From NCBI GenBank assembly GCA_937891085.1, contig CALAEY010000131.1, forward strand, positions 1-63,401: 63,401 nt of DNA, given 5' to 3'. Below the pieces are notes generated by a model. The model saw only the letters and a list, made by a program, of their open reading frames with translations. It was not told the origin of the DNA and searched no databases. Every line of letters begins with the position of its first letter. The stretch's first letter is position 1. This document shows positions 16,161 through 24,577 of the stretch, piece after piece. The translations under genes and the position numbers were made by a program. This stretch comes from an uncultured Prevotellaceae bacterium (GTDB lineage Bacteria > Bacteroidota > Bacteroidia > Bacteroidales > Bacteroidaceae).

Positions 16161-18797
16161 TCAGAGTTTTAGAGTGAGACTGATCGACGGCATAATGGGG
16201 AAGAGACACACACCCTTCAAGGCACGGCGGTTGTTCCGATAGCCCCAATACACCGACGACACGTTGTAATGGTTGTAGAGATTGTAGATACCAATGTCGC
16301 AAATCATCTCCCCGATGCCTACGCTGCCATGATGGCTCAGGCTGAGGTCGAGCCTATGCACGGCAGGCATAATGTAGGCATTGCGCTGTCCATAGACATC
16401 AGTGCGAATGATGTGATCTATATGCGTGTCAATACGATAAACCTTAGTAGAATACTGATAGTCGGGATTTTGAACCATGCTGTTATTCTCATAGTTAAAG
16501 TAATTATTGAACTCATCGAGCACATTGGCACCGATGGTCATGGTGGTAAGTGTGGCCCTGCGTCCCGTTTGGTAGGTCCAAGCAGCCGATAGGTCCCAGT
16601 TCTTACTTAAGCGCTGTGTGATGTTGATGCTGAAATTATGTCGGCGGTCGCCTGTAGCATAAAACTCCTGCCCATCATTCAGTACCATTCCTTCACGATC
16701 AAAGGTGCGGAGCGACTTGCTCCATGTATAACTCACCATGCCCGTGGTATGTCCGATGGTTTTCTGCGCCATCAGCTCTATACCGAAGGCACGCCCGCGC
16801 CCCTGTGCCATTTTCTCCTCCCAGTGGCTACCAGCTTGGAACGAAGCCCCTTCCTTATAATCCACCACGTTGTCGAGCCATTTGTAGTAACCCTCCACCA
16901 ACAACTGTACGCCACTCATCAAGTCATGGCTTATGCCCACCGATACCTGATCAGATGTGCCCACCTTCATATTCCCTGTCATAGTTACCCACACCTCCGA
17001 AGGCATCAGCAAGCTGCCACTGCTCAGAAGATGTATGCCCTGTGACATACGGACATACGAGGCTTTGAAGGCCGTGTTCTTGGCCACCAACAGGCGCATG
17101 GAAACACGAGGCTCTATCACCATCTGTGTTTTGTCATCAGTGAAGTAGCCTTGCAGACGCAAGCCCACGTTGGTCTTCAGACGTGGCGTGATATTCCAGT
17201 CGTCTTCTACATAGACCCCCACTGTGCGCAATGGCTCATTGCCACCCACTTGGTTGTCCAATTGCAGTCTGTTCTCAAGGTAACGGTTATCTCCCATCCC
17301 GATGTTCATGACATCCTGTTCACTTTTAGCTTTTTTCTCATAGCTGGTACTATTGACGTTGACTGCTGGTTTTGTGCCAATGACACCTACCTGTACTCCG
17401 CCATGCACCTCATGTCGGTCCTGCCACAGATAAGTTAAGTCAGCCTTCAGTTGTGCATCATGCACCTTAGAGGTATAAGCACTCACATTGGTTCTTTCTT
17501 CATACGAGAAAAGTTGTGCGGCATCACGTCTGGCAGAATCCGTAGTACCTGTTACCGAACTTAGTCGCGTCATTGAACTACTACTGGTGACATAGCTCAG
17601 GCGGTAGTCGTAGCCGCTATAGGTCAGTGCGGCATCAAGCATCAGTGTCGGATTGAATTGATGGCTGTAGTTCAGACCACCTAACAAATTGGTCCAGTTG
17701 TTCAGCGTGCGGCTGGTCAGGGCATTGTCTATGTAGCCATAAATCTTCCCGTCCGATCTAGATTCTTCAAAGCTGAATTTCTGGGTACTTTCATTAGGCG
17801 TGGCATTATTCACATCGTGTCCCATGTAGAATACAGCACTGAGTTTATCGCTGTCAGAAAGCCTGTGTACCAACTTAGCATTAATGTCATAATACTTCAT
17901 GTGTGCGAACTCGTTCATCTGCCCAGGATTGTCATACACCACCTCCTCAAGCAGAGGTTTAACGATGGCACTGAAGTAAGATGCTCGCGCTGCTATATTA
18001 AAAGAGGTACGTCCCTTCCAGATAGGTCCTTCTACCTGTACACGCGACGCCAGCATGCCCGCAGTGACAGAGGTGCGGTAGCGCTCCATGTCACCATCCA
18101 GCAGGCTGATGTCCACCACACTCGAGAGGCGGGTGCCATAGCGGGCGGGGAAAGCCCCTTTGTAGAGCACTACATCGTCCAGCACATCAGCATTGATGGC
18201 AGAGGTGAACCCCTGCAGATGCTGCGGATTATAGAGCGTGATGCCATCAAGGGTAAAGAGGTTCTGGTCATAGTCACCGCCACGCACATGGATGCCTGCC
18301 CTACCCTCACCGCTGCTCTGCACACCTGGCAGATGCTGCAACGACTTCAGCACGTCAGTTTCACCGAGGAGCACTGGCATGCGTCTGATTTGCTCTGCCG
18401 TGACGGTTATGGTGCTCATCTGAGAACTCTGCGCTCCGAAGTTATGGCGCGTTCCATACACCTGCACTTCCGCCAAGCTCTGCGTGTCTTGCTCCAGCTT
18501 CACATCCATGCTACGGTCACCCATCAAAGTCATCGTCACCGTTTGTGAGGCATAACCCACGTAGCTGAACACCAACTCCAGCACCCTATTACTTGGCAAT
18601 GTCAGGGTATAGTGCCCTGTAGTATTGGTTGTGGTGCCCGTACGTCGCTGACTGTTATATACACTCACGCCTATCAGCGGCTCCCCCGTCTGTGCGTCGG
18701 TCACCATGCCGCTCAGCACCACGTTCTGGGCACTGAGGGGCAGTGACAGCAACATTAGAAAGAGAGGTATGAGAATCTTTTGTTTCATAGTAGACAT
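16161..18797 (-). CDS. TonB-dependent receptor with carboxypeptidase-regulatory N-domain
   Basis: Outer-membrane transporter, 878 residues. Signal peptide to about residue 23 (LPLSAQ), then a carboxypeptidase-regulatory-like beta domain (VLSGMVTDAQTGEPLIGVSVYN) to about 105, a plug domain (LPGVQSSGEGRAGIHVRGG, LDGITLYNPQH) and a long beta-barrel. It lacks a SusD partner and is instead paired with DUF4249, so a non-starch substrate (metal, peptide or small molecule) is as likely as glycan. An in-frame ATG 9 bp downstream is the alternative start. Confidence 0.92.
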   Translation of the reverse strand: MSTMKQKILIPLFLMLLSLPLSAQNVVLSGMVTDAQTGEPLIGVSVYNSQRRTGTTTNTTGHYTLTLPSNRVLELVFSYVGYASQTVTMTLMGDRSMDVKLEQDTQSLAEVQVYGTRHNFGAQSSQMSTITVTAEQIRRMPVLLGETDVLKSLQHLPGVQSSGEGRAGIHVRGGDYDQNLFTLDGITLYNPQHLQGFTSAINADVLDDVVLYKGAFPARYGTRLSSVVDISLLDGDMERYRTSVTAGMLASRVQVEGPIWKGRTSFNIAARASYFSAIVKPLLEEVVYDNPGQMNEFAHMKYYDINAKLVHRLSDSDKLSAVFYMGHDVNNATPNESTQKFSFEESRSDGKIYGYIDNALTSRTLNNWTNLLGGLNYSHQFNPTLMLDAALTYSGYDYRLSYVTSSSSMTRLSSVTGTTDSARRDAAQLFSYEERTNVSAYTSKVHDAQLKADLTYLWQDRHEVHGGVQVGVIGTKPAVNVNSTSYEKKAKSEQDVMNIGMGDNRYLENRLQLDNQVGGNEPLRTVGVYVEDDWNITPRLKTNVGLRLQGYFTDDKTQMVIEPRVSMRLLVAKNTAFKASYVRMSQGIHLLSSGSLLMPSEVWVTMTGNMKVGTSDQVSVGISHDLMSGVQLLVEGYYKWLDNVVDYKEGASFQAGSHWEEKMAQGRGRAFGIELMAQKTIGHTTGMVSYTWSKSLRTFDREGMVLNDGQEFYATGDRRHNFSINITQRLSKNWDLSAAWTYQTGRRATLTTMTIGANVLDEFNNYFNYENNSMVQNPDYQYSTKVYRIDTHIDHIIRTDVYGQRNAYIMPAVHRLDLSLSHHGSVGIGEMICDIGIYNLYNHYNVSSVYWGYRNNRRALKGVCLFPIMPSISLTLKL

Positions 18798-18801
18798 TGT
18801 T

Positions 18802-19215
18802 TTAGGGGTTCAAGGGAGACTGTGAGATGAAAATACTCTCACCGTAATGCGACTTTTCACCACTTCCTACCCAGAAGTCCACATTAGCAGTTCGTCCCTC
18901 TCCCGTATCATTAGCTTCCACTGTGACCGTATAGGTCTCCGTGCGCATGTCTTTGCTCTGCTCCTCCGCAGTCTTGAGGGCAGAGAGCACCCACGGATAG
19001 GGCCACTGAATTACTGCAGTCACAGGCACATTATTCACCTTTAAGGAAACTGTAAAAGTCTGTGCCTCCCCACTAATGTCAAAGTGAGTCTGGTCTAACC
19101 TAATGAATCCTATGGGTTCATTTACTACTTCGTCGTCATCGCTGCTGCAAGCCGCGTATCCAAAGCTTAAAACCATCAGGAGCATAGCTGCTCCCATCCA
19201 TTGAAGTGTTTTCAT
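18802..19215 (-). CDS. BACON-like lipoprotein (paralogue 2)
   Basis: Lipoprotein of 137 residues from the ATG at 19215; leader ends YAAC with Cys23, then SSDDDE. The mature part has a beta-sandwich pattern ending in ANDTGEGR ... ISQSP, which resembles BACON/Ig-like domains of Bacteroidetes surface proteins. It is a tandem duplicate of the next gene upstream: the first 20 residues are nearly identical (MKTLQWMGAA versus MKTLRWMGAA). It lies 4 bp from the TonB receptor start. Confidence 0.75.
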   Translation of the reverse strand: MKTLQWMGAAMLLMVLSFGYAACSSDDDEVVNEPIGFIRLDQTHFDISGEAQTFTVSLKVNNVPVTAVIQWPYPWVLSALKTAEEQSKDMRTETYTVTVEANDTGEGRTANVDFWVGSGEKSHYGESIFISQSPLNP

Positions 19216-19219
19216 AGTA

Positions 19220-19639
19220 CTATTTATTTTGAGTGATTGAACTAGGTGTATACGCATGATAACTCCCACGCCTATAGAAGAAGAGAACCTTTCTGACTTC
19301 CCCTGTGTCATTGGCCTTCACATGAAGAACGTAGGTGTACTCTGGGATATCGTCCTCCCAGGCCCGAGTGGTGTTCAGCGACTTACTTTTCAGTGAGCAC
19401 CACGAGCATGAATCTTCGCCGCCGCTCATCATCACTACCTCCCAGTTCTCAAAATTCGTTTTTACCGTCTGCACCACATCCTGTTCGCTGTTGTCAATCT
19501 CAAATACCAACGGGGTCATCGTAATATAAGGCAGCGCTTCTGGTGCAGGTTCAGGCTCATCATCATCGCTGCAAGCCATAAATCCAGAACATAAAGTCAT
19601 CAGGAACAACGCAGCTCCCATCCATCTCAGTGTCTTCAT
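19220..19639 (-). CDS. BACON-like lipoprotein (paralogue 1)
   Basis: Lipoprotein of 139 residues, first gene of the receptor operon. The leader ends FMAC with Cys23, followed by SDDDEPEP. The C-terminal half shares VKANDTGEVR and SSITQ with its neighbour, while the middle has diverged. The ATG at 19639 is taken because it gives the lipoprotein leader and lies about 30 nt after the predicted transcription start. Probably surface-exposed and linked to the receptor's job. Confidence 0.73.
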   Translation of the reverse strand: MKTLRWMGAALFLMTLCSGFMACSDDDEPEPAPEALPYITMTPLVFEIDNSEQDVVQTVKTNFENWEVVMMSGGEDSCSWCSLKSKSLNTTRAWEDDIPEYTYVLHVKANDTGEVRKVLFFYRRGSYHAYTPSSITQNK

Positions 19640-19675
19640 AATTGCAAAATTTAAATGGTTATCGTTTTTTGACCG

Positions 19676-19707
19676 TAAAATTAGCGGCCGTCCCTTTCCC
19701 CTCCAAA
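19676..19707 (-). promoter_or_regulatory. Promoter of the TonB receptor operon
   Basis: Minus strand TTTG (19704-19707), 20 nt, TAATTTTA (19676-19683), one mismatch at the last base of the -7 element. Confidence 0.6.
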
Positions 19708-19960
19708 TTTTCAGGTTTACAAAGAATTTACAAATGCAGCTGTGGTTTACAGAAAGTTTACCCATTGAGAAAGAGATCTTGATTACGCCACCCTAATTGG
19801 GGCTATCTCAAAAGGAAAAAGGAGTAATGCATTCAAAGAAATGCAGGCAAATAACGCGGAAAAGCCTTGTGTTGTCGCAAAAATGCTTCAGTATTATAAG
19901 CACAATAATGCTTGGTATTTCCGCAGAAACACCAAGCATTACTGGAAATGTGCTGTACTT
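19708..19960. other. Gene-free stretch with a 14-bp hairpin
   Basis: No gene seen. AATGCTTGGTATTT (19908-19921) pairs with AAACACCAAGCATT (19928-19941), one mismatch, around CCGCAG. No T run follows, so a terminator role is not clear. Confidence 0.5.
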
Positions 19961-20356
19961 TTGGTAAAATAAGATTCATTCTCCAAGCTCCAAGAAAGGG
20001 TAGTCATAGCTTAGAGCATCGAGAATGCTCCAATTATAGCTGTTCTTTAGGCGCATCTGCAGGATCTTGTGGCCAAGGGTGGTCATATACGCCCACAAGA
20101 CATCACCGAGATAGTGAACCTGCTGCATGATATCTCTTCTGATTTCTTACATGTTCTATATCAGCTGGGTGAACTCAACGAACTGGAAAATGAGGTAAGC
20201 CTGCTGCTGAAGCTTGGCATTTCTCCTGTTTCCATCTCCCAGCTAGTGCTTCGTGAGAAGACCACAATCTCTGCCATACGTCGCAGATTGTATAAGAAAA
20301 TCACTGGGCAGAATGGTACGCCCAGTGATTGGGATGAGATTATCCTTTCGCTGTAA
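19961..20356 (+). pseudogene. Remnant of a TPR/helix-turn-helix regulator
   Basis: The last 95 codons (from 20069) encode a tail closely similar to the end of the intact regulator at 13307-15049: KLGISPVSISQLVLREKT against KLGISPVGISTLVLRDKS, then SAIRRRL in both. The same frame continues upstream with family-like sequence (SIENAPIIAVL, AHLQD) but is broken by TAG at 20012 and 20048, and the TPR and membrane parts are gone. An internal GTG at 20069 could still give a free HTH domain. Confidence 0.78.
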
Positions 20357-21343
20357 TCACTCAGCCTGCTTTTTCTTATCGAACCTCAGGTAGATGCCTG
20401 CCAAGATGGTGCCGCTGATGCTGTGCCAGGCACAGGAGATGGCACAGGGGAGTATGGCTAGGGGCTGCGCACTAAAGAAGGTGCCTGCCAGCACGGTGGC
20501 CAAGCCTGCATTTTGCATGCCCACCTCGATGGAGAGGGTACGTTTCTTGGCCGTATTGAAATGGGCCAGACGACCTGCCGTCCATCCTAGGAGATAGCCC
20601 AGCGTATTGTGGCAGAATACCACCACGAAGGTCCATAGGAAGAGCATCAGTCCACGTGCTACCAAGTCATCATGAATAGTGGATATCACGCCACCCACGA
20701 TGAAGGCAAGGCAGGTGACACTAAGGCCTGGCATGAGCGACTGCACACGTGGGAAACTGGGGCGCGAGGAATAGGCGTAGTTCAGGTAGCAACCTATACC
20801 CACGGGGATGACGGTGACAATGAGGATATTGAGGAACATGCCAATGGCATCTATCTGGATGATCTCACCTGCTGTGATCTGCATGAGCAGGGGTGTCATG
20901 ACAGGGGCGAGGAGCGTGGAGGCGCAGGTCATGCCTACGGAATAGGCCACATCGCCATGACAGAGGTAGGACATGATGTTGCTGGACACACCGCCTGGGC
21001 AACAACCCACCAAGAGGATGCCAAGCGCCAAAGCGGGTTCCAATCTGAAGATGTGCACCAGCAGATAGGCCACGCAGGGCATGATGAAGAACTGGGCGCA
21101 GGCACCTATAAGGATATCAAGGGGGCGACGTGCCAGCACGCGGAAGTCATTGGTAGTGAGGGTGAGTCCCATGGTGAGCATGATGATGCCCAGAATGACG
21201 GTCTGCGTGTTTCCTCGCACCCAGGCAAAGACTTGGGGGAAGAAGAAAGAGAATATGGCGGCTGCAATGACCGTGAGGGAGGCGTTGCTGGACAGCCATC
21301 GGCTAATGCGCTGTAGTGCAGTGATAAGATTGCTTTGTTTCAT
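20357..21343 (-). CDS. Bile acid:sodium symporter (BASS) family transporter
   Basis: Polytopic inner-membrane protein of 328 residues with about nine to ten hydrophobic segments. Family marks include GNTQTVILGIIMLTMGLTL, the VGCCPGGVSSNIMSYLCHGD stretch that contributes to the sodium sites, and SIEVGMQNAGLAT. Bacterial relatives carry bile acids, pantoate or other organic anions; the substrate is not predictable. The downstream DUF3256 and EamA genes on the same strand lie upstream in transcription, so this may be the last gene of a three-gene unit. Confidence 0.87.
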   Translation of the reverse strand: MKQSNLITALQRISRWLSSNASLTVIAAAIFSFFFPQVFAWVRGNTQTVILGIIMLTMGLTLTTNDFRVLARRPLDILIGACAQFFIMPCVAYLLVHIFRLEPALALGILLVGCCPGGVSSNIMSYLCHGDVAYSVGMTCASTLLAPVMTPLLMQITAGEIIQIDAIGMFLNILIVTVIPVGIGCYLNYAYSSRPSFPRVQSLMPGLSVTCLAFIVGGVISTIHDDLVARGLMLFLWTFVVVFCHNTLGYLLGWTAGRLAHFNTAKKRTLSIEVGMQNAGLATVLAGTFFSAQPLAILPCAISCAWHSISGTILAGIYLRFDKKKQAE

Positions 21344-21359
21344 TATAGGGGGTTATGAG

Positions 21360-22004
21360 TTATCTGACAAATCTACCATCGCACCACTGAAAGGTGATCT
21401 CCTTGCGGATAAATGGTTTCAGGAAGGTGGCCGTCTCATTATCGAGGGCTGCAGGGGTGCTGAAGACGAAGGTCAGCGTCTGGGCATCGGGGGAGAGCAC
21501 GGCCTTGGTGAGCAGCATCTCCACACGACTGCGATAGGACTGATAGCGATTAGCGTTCACCGTATCAGGCACGGCAGTGAAGAAATCATCCAGACGAGGC
21601 AAGGTATCAATGAAACAGCCCAATGGCAGTTCGTTCCAGTCGTCATCGTAAAAGCGAATGTGGCTATCGGCAGCAGGGCCATTGACGGTAGAGACGGCGC
21701 ATACCACCTGAGCATCGCCCAGCGGAAGCACTTTCATCTGCCACGTAGATGTTGTGGTGAGACGCATCTCGATAAAGTCGGGCGTTAGCTTCGTCATCTC
21801 CGACTTGGTATTGAACCTGTTGGTCACCTCCGCGCGCATGTGGCTATCCAGAAAGTCGATGCAGTCAGCACGATTCACTGCCGTCAGCAGGGGTAGCACC
21901 GAATCAGGCATGCTGGTGAAGTAGTCGCGTGCCTGCTGGGCCTTCGCACTGACAGACATGAGCAACAAACTTACACAAAATAATATCTTATAATATTTCT
22001 TCAT
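21360..22004 (-). CDS. DUF3256 family exported protein
   Basis: A 214-residue protein with a signal peptide (about 1-22, VSAKAQ) and the DUF3256 pattern: an N-terminal ARDYFTSMPDSVLPLLT block, RADCIDFLDSHM, and WQMKVLPLGD. Known only from Bacteroidales; function unknown. It sits 17 bp from the BASS transporter and 19 bp from the EamA permease, all on the minus strand. Confidence 0.82.
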   Translation of the reverse strand: MKKYYKILFCVSLLLMSVSAKAQQARDYFTSMPDSVLPLLTAVNRADCIDFLDSHMRAEVTNRFNTKSEMTKLTPDFIEMRLTTTSTWQMKVLPLGDAQVVCAVSTVNGPAADSHIRFYDDDWNELPLGCFIDTLPRLDDFFTAVPDTVNANRYQSYRSRVEMLLTKAVLSPDAQTLTFVFSTPAALDNETATFLKPFIRKEITFQWCDGRFVR

Positions 22005-22022
22005 ACTCTAAACCATAAACCA

Positions 22023-22919
22023 TCATTTCGACCCCAAATATAAGAAGAACATTCCAATTAAGACCAAAATCAGGTCGATAACTTTGCTTCGAAGGTTCTT
22101 TTCATGGAAAACCATAGCCCCACAAGCGAAAGAAACCACCACGCTACCTCGACGGATCATGGACACGATGGAAATCATGGCATCGGGAAAACTGAGGGCG
22201 TAGAAATAGGCAAAGTCGGCTGCCCCCAAGAAAAGGGAGATGCACGGAATGGGCCATCGCCACTGAAACGGCGTGCTCTTGCGCCGCTGCGGATACCAGA
22301 GGAGCAGGATGACGGGGCACATGATGCAGACCTGATAGACATTGTACCACGACTGCACCAGCATGGGCGGGAACTGCTTCATGAGGCACTTATCATAGAG
22401 TCCGCTAACAGCACCCAATATCGCTGCCAAGACCAGCATGAATATCCAGCGATTATGCTTGAAATCGATACCTTCTTGCTTCCCTGCCCTGCTGAGTAGG
22501 AAGAAGGAGATGATGGCCAGAGTGACACCTATCCACTGGTAGAGGTTGAGCCGCTCTCCGAAGATGAGTAGGGCTCCGACCAGCACCATGACGGGGCGCG
22601 TGGCGTTGATAGGACCTATAATGGTAAGGGGTAGATGCTTGGTGGCAAAGTAGCCGAAAATCCAGGAAGAAAGAACGATGCACGACTTGAGCAGGATGTA
22701 GCGATGCACCTCCCACCCTGCCTGCGGCACATAGAAGATGCTGCCTTGCAAGGTCTGGGGCATGAGACGTGAGACGAGGATGAAGGGGCAGAACAGCAAG
22801 CTCAGGAACAAGGTGTTCAGGAACAGTACGGGAAGCACGGCATTGTCCTTGAGCGACTGCTTGCGAAAAGCGTCATACACGCCCAGCAAAACGGCAGAAA
22901 GAAAAGCTAGATATAGCAT
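22023..22919 (-). CDS. EamA/DMT superfamily permease
   Basis: Ten-helix drug/metabolite-type transporter of 298 residues, composed of two related halves (first ending near IISFFLLSRAG). The ATG at 22919 is preferred: a longer frame to 22952 would start upstream of the -7 element at 22941-22948. The substrate is unknown. First gene of a probable unit with DUF3256 and the BASS transporter. Confidence 0.84.
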   Translation of the reverse strand: MLYLAFLSAVLLGVYDAFRKQSLKDNAVLPVLFLNTLFLSLLFCPFILVSRLMPQTLQGSIFYVPQAGWEVHRYILLKSCIVLSSWIFGYFATKHLPLTIIGPINATRPVMVLVGALLIFGERLNLYQWIGVTLAIISFFLLSRAGKQEGIDFKHNRWIFMLVLAAILGAVSGLYDKCLMKQFPPMLVQSWYNVYQVCIMCPVILLLWYPQRRKSTPFQWRWPIPCISLFLGAADFAYFYALSFPDAMISIVSMIRRGSVVVSFACGAMVFHEKNLRSKVIDLILVLIGMFFLYLGSK

Positions 22920-22940
22920 AACTATCTGTAAAAAACAGCG

Positions 22941-22972
22941 CAAAATTAGCAAACTGTACTCAGTTTTGCAAC
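22941..22972 (-). promoter_or_regulatory. Promoter for the EamA-DUF3256-BASS unit
   Basis: Minus strand GTTG (22969-22972), 20 nt, TAATTTTG (22941-22948). The -33 element has one mismatch. Divergent from the pgeF promoter. Confidence 0.6.
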
Positions 22973-23012
22973 AACAAAAGCCTTACTTGCATGTATTTTC
23001 AAATAAATTCAC

Positions 23013-23020
23013 TATTTTTG
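23013..23020 (+). promoter_or_regulatory. Bacteroidetes -7 element for pgeF
   Basis: TATTTTTG, about 26 bp before the ATG at 23046; -33 not clear. Confidence 0.55.
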
Positions 23021-23045
23021 CCCACACATTAATATATAATACATC

Positions 23046-23858
23046 ATGATAGCACTAACCGAAGACCGAAGTATTGAGGCTTTCCGCCTGCTTTCTGCCT
23101 GTGAGGAGCTCTGTAACTTCACCACTACACGCCATGGGGGTGTGAGTAAGAGCAACTATGCCTCTTTCAATCTGGGCATCTATGGGAACGATGATCCAGA
23201 ATGTCTGAGGCAGAATATGGAGAAGCTATGCAGCGCTCTACCTGAACGCCCTACGCTGATGGTGATTCCGCACCAAGCGCATGGCACAACCATAGAGGTG
23301 ATAGACGAAACCTTCGTGAATGCCAGTGCGGAGGAACGCCAGCTACGGATAGAGGACAAGGATGCTCTGATCACCAAGGAGAAAGGGGTCTGCCTATGCG
23401 TGACTACGGCCGACTGTATCCCCCTGCTATTCTATGACAAGACGCATGGTGTGATAGCCACTGCCCATGCGGGATGGAGGGGCACAGTGCAGCGCATAGC
23501 GAAGAAGACGCTGGAGCGCATGCATGAGCTTTATGGTACAGAGGGCAAGGATGTACTAGCTTGTCTGGGACCTGGTATTTCGCTGGCTGGTTTCGAGGTG
23601 GGCGATGAGGTGTATCTGGAGTTTGCCAACGCGGGGTTCCCGATGGAGCGCATCTCGGAGTGGAAGCGCAACAGCCATAAGTACCACATCAACCTCTGGA
23701 TAGCCAATATGCTGCAATTCAAGGAATTTGGCATTCCCGACAAGCAGATAGAACTGTCGGGCATCTGCACCTACCTGCGCTATCAGGACTATTTCTCAGC
23801 CAGACGCATGGGCATAGAGTCAGGTAGGGCGTTGACAGGGATCATGTTGAAATGCTGA
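23046..23858 (+). CDS. pgeF: Peptidoglycan editing factor PgeF / YfiH-type polyphenol oxidase family
   Basis: Member of the multicopper polyphenol oxidase (DUF152) family; in E. coli the homologue removes misincorporated L-Ser from peptidoglycan precursors, and others act on purine nucleosides. Probable metal/catalytic residues are His79 (HQAHG), Cys124 (TTADCIPLL) and His141 (AHAGWRGT). Full length at 270 residues. Its stop codon lies inside a perfect 26-bp palindrome (23847-23872). Confidence 0.92.
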   Translation: MIALTEDRSIEAFRLLSACEELCNFTTTRHGGVSKSNYASFNLGIYGNDDPECLRQNMEKLCSALPERPTLMVIPHQAHGTTIEVIDETFVNASAEERQLRIEDKDALITKEKGVCLCVTTADCIPLLFYDKTHGVIATAHAGWRGTVQRIAKKTLERMHELYGTEGKDVLACLGPGISLAGFEVGDEVYLEFANAGFPMERISEWKRNSHKYHINLWIANMLQFKEFGIPDKQIELSGICTYLRYQDYFSARRMGIESGRALTGIMLKC

Positions 23859-23872
23859 ATTCAGCATTTCAA
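23847..23872. repeat. Perfect 26-bp palindrome over the pgeF stop codon
   Basis: TTGAAATGCTGAA (23847-23859) is followed immediately by its reverse complement TTCAGCATTTCAA (23860-23872). It includes the TGA stop at 23856-23858 and is followed by an AT-rich spacer, not a T run. Confidence 0.85.
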
Positions 23873-23905
23873 GATTAAAAAATTAAAACATTATAAAATT
23901 AAAAA

Positions 23906-24568
23906 TTGAAAATAAAGGTTTCTGAGGAGTTCAAGGTGCATTGTCCCGACTTTAGGGGCATTGCAGTAGAGGCAAAGGTGGTGAATACGCCTTATAGTGA
24001 AGGGTTATGGAAGGAAATCGATGCCTATAGTGAGGAGCTGAAAGCGCACTATACAGTAGATGAAATCAAACAACGACCCAGCATTGCTGCTACCCGCGAG
24101 GCTTACCGTCGCTGTGGGAAGGATCCCAGCAGGTATCGTCCTTCTGGTGAAGCGCTTTGTAGGAGGGTGCTCAAAGGGCTGCAACTTTATCAGATAGACA
24201 CACTGGTGGACATCATCAACCTAGTATCGATGAAGTCGGGCTACAGCATCGGAGGCTTCGATGCCGACAAGATTCAGGGCTGCGACTTGGTGCTGGGCGT
24301 GGGACATGCCGATGAACCTTACGAGGGCATAGGGCGTGGAGTGCTCAACATAGAGGGACTGCCTGTGTATAGAGATGCTGTGGGTGGCATAGGTACGCCT
24401 ACCAGCGACCATGAGCGCACGAAGATGACAATGGAGACTACGCACATTCTGGCTGTGATCAATGGCTATAGCGGTGCGGAAGGCCTGCAGGAAGCGGCAG
24501 AGTTCACCGTGGAGCTACTGCGAAAGTATGCCAGAGGTACGGAGGAAAGAATATTTACTTTTGAATAA
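23906..24568 (+). CDS. B3/B4 tRNA-binding domain protein
   Basis: Stand-alone B3/B4 domain (220 residues), the fold found in the beta subunit of phenylalanyl-tRNA synthetase where it edits mischarged tRNA. Core motifs: ATREAYRRCGKDPSRYRPS, LVDIINLVSMKSGYSIGGFD, and GVGHADEPYEGIGRG. Free-standing copies are suspected trans-editing factors or metabolic proteins; role not established. The first usable codon is TTG at 23906, since no ATG precedes the conserved KVSEEFKVHCPDF start. Confidence 0.85.
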   Translation: MKIKVSEEFKVHCPDFRGIAVEAKVVNTPYSEGLWKEIDAYSEELKAHYTVDEIKQRPSIAATREAYRRCGKDPSRYRPSGEALCRRVLKGLQLYQIDTLVDIINLVSMKSGYSIGGFDADKIQGCDLVLGVGHADEPYEGIGRGVLNIEGLPVYRDAVGGIGTPTSDHERTKMTMETTHILAVINGYSGAEGLQEAAEFTVELLRKYARGTEERIFTFE

Positions 24569-24577
24569 CAAATAGTT

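Noticed and set aside
15055..18797. A SusC/SusD polysaccharide utilisation locus
   Set aside because: The receptor's partner is DUF4249, not SusD, and no glycoside hydrolase lies in the operon.
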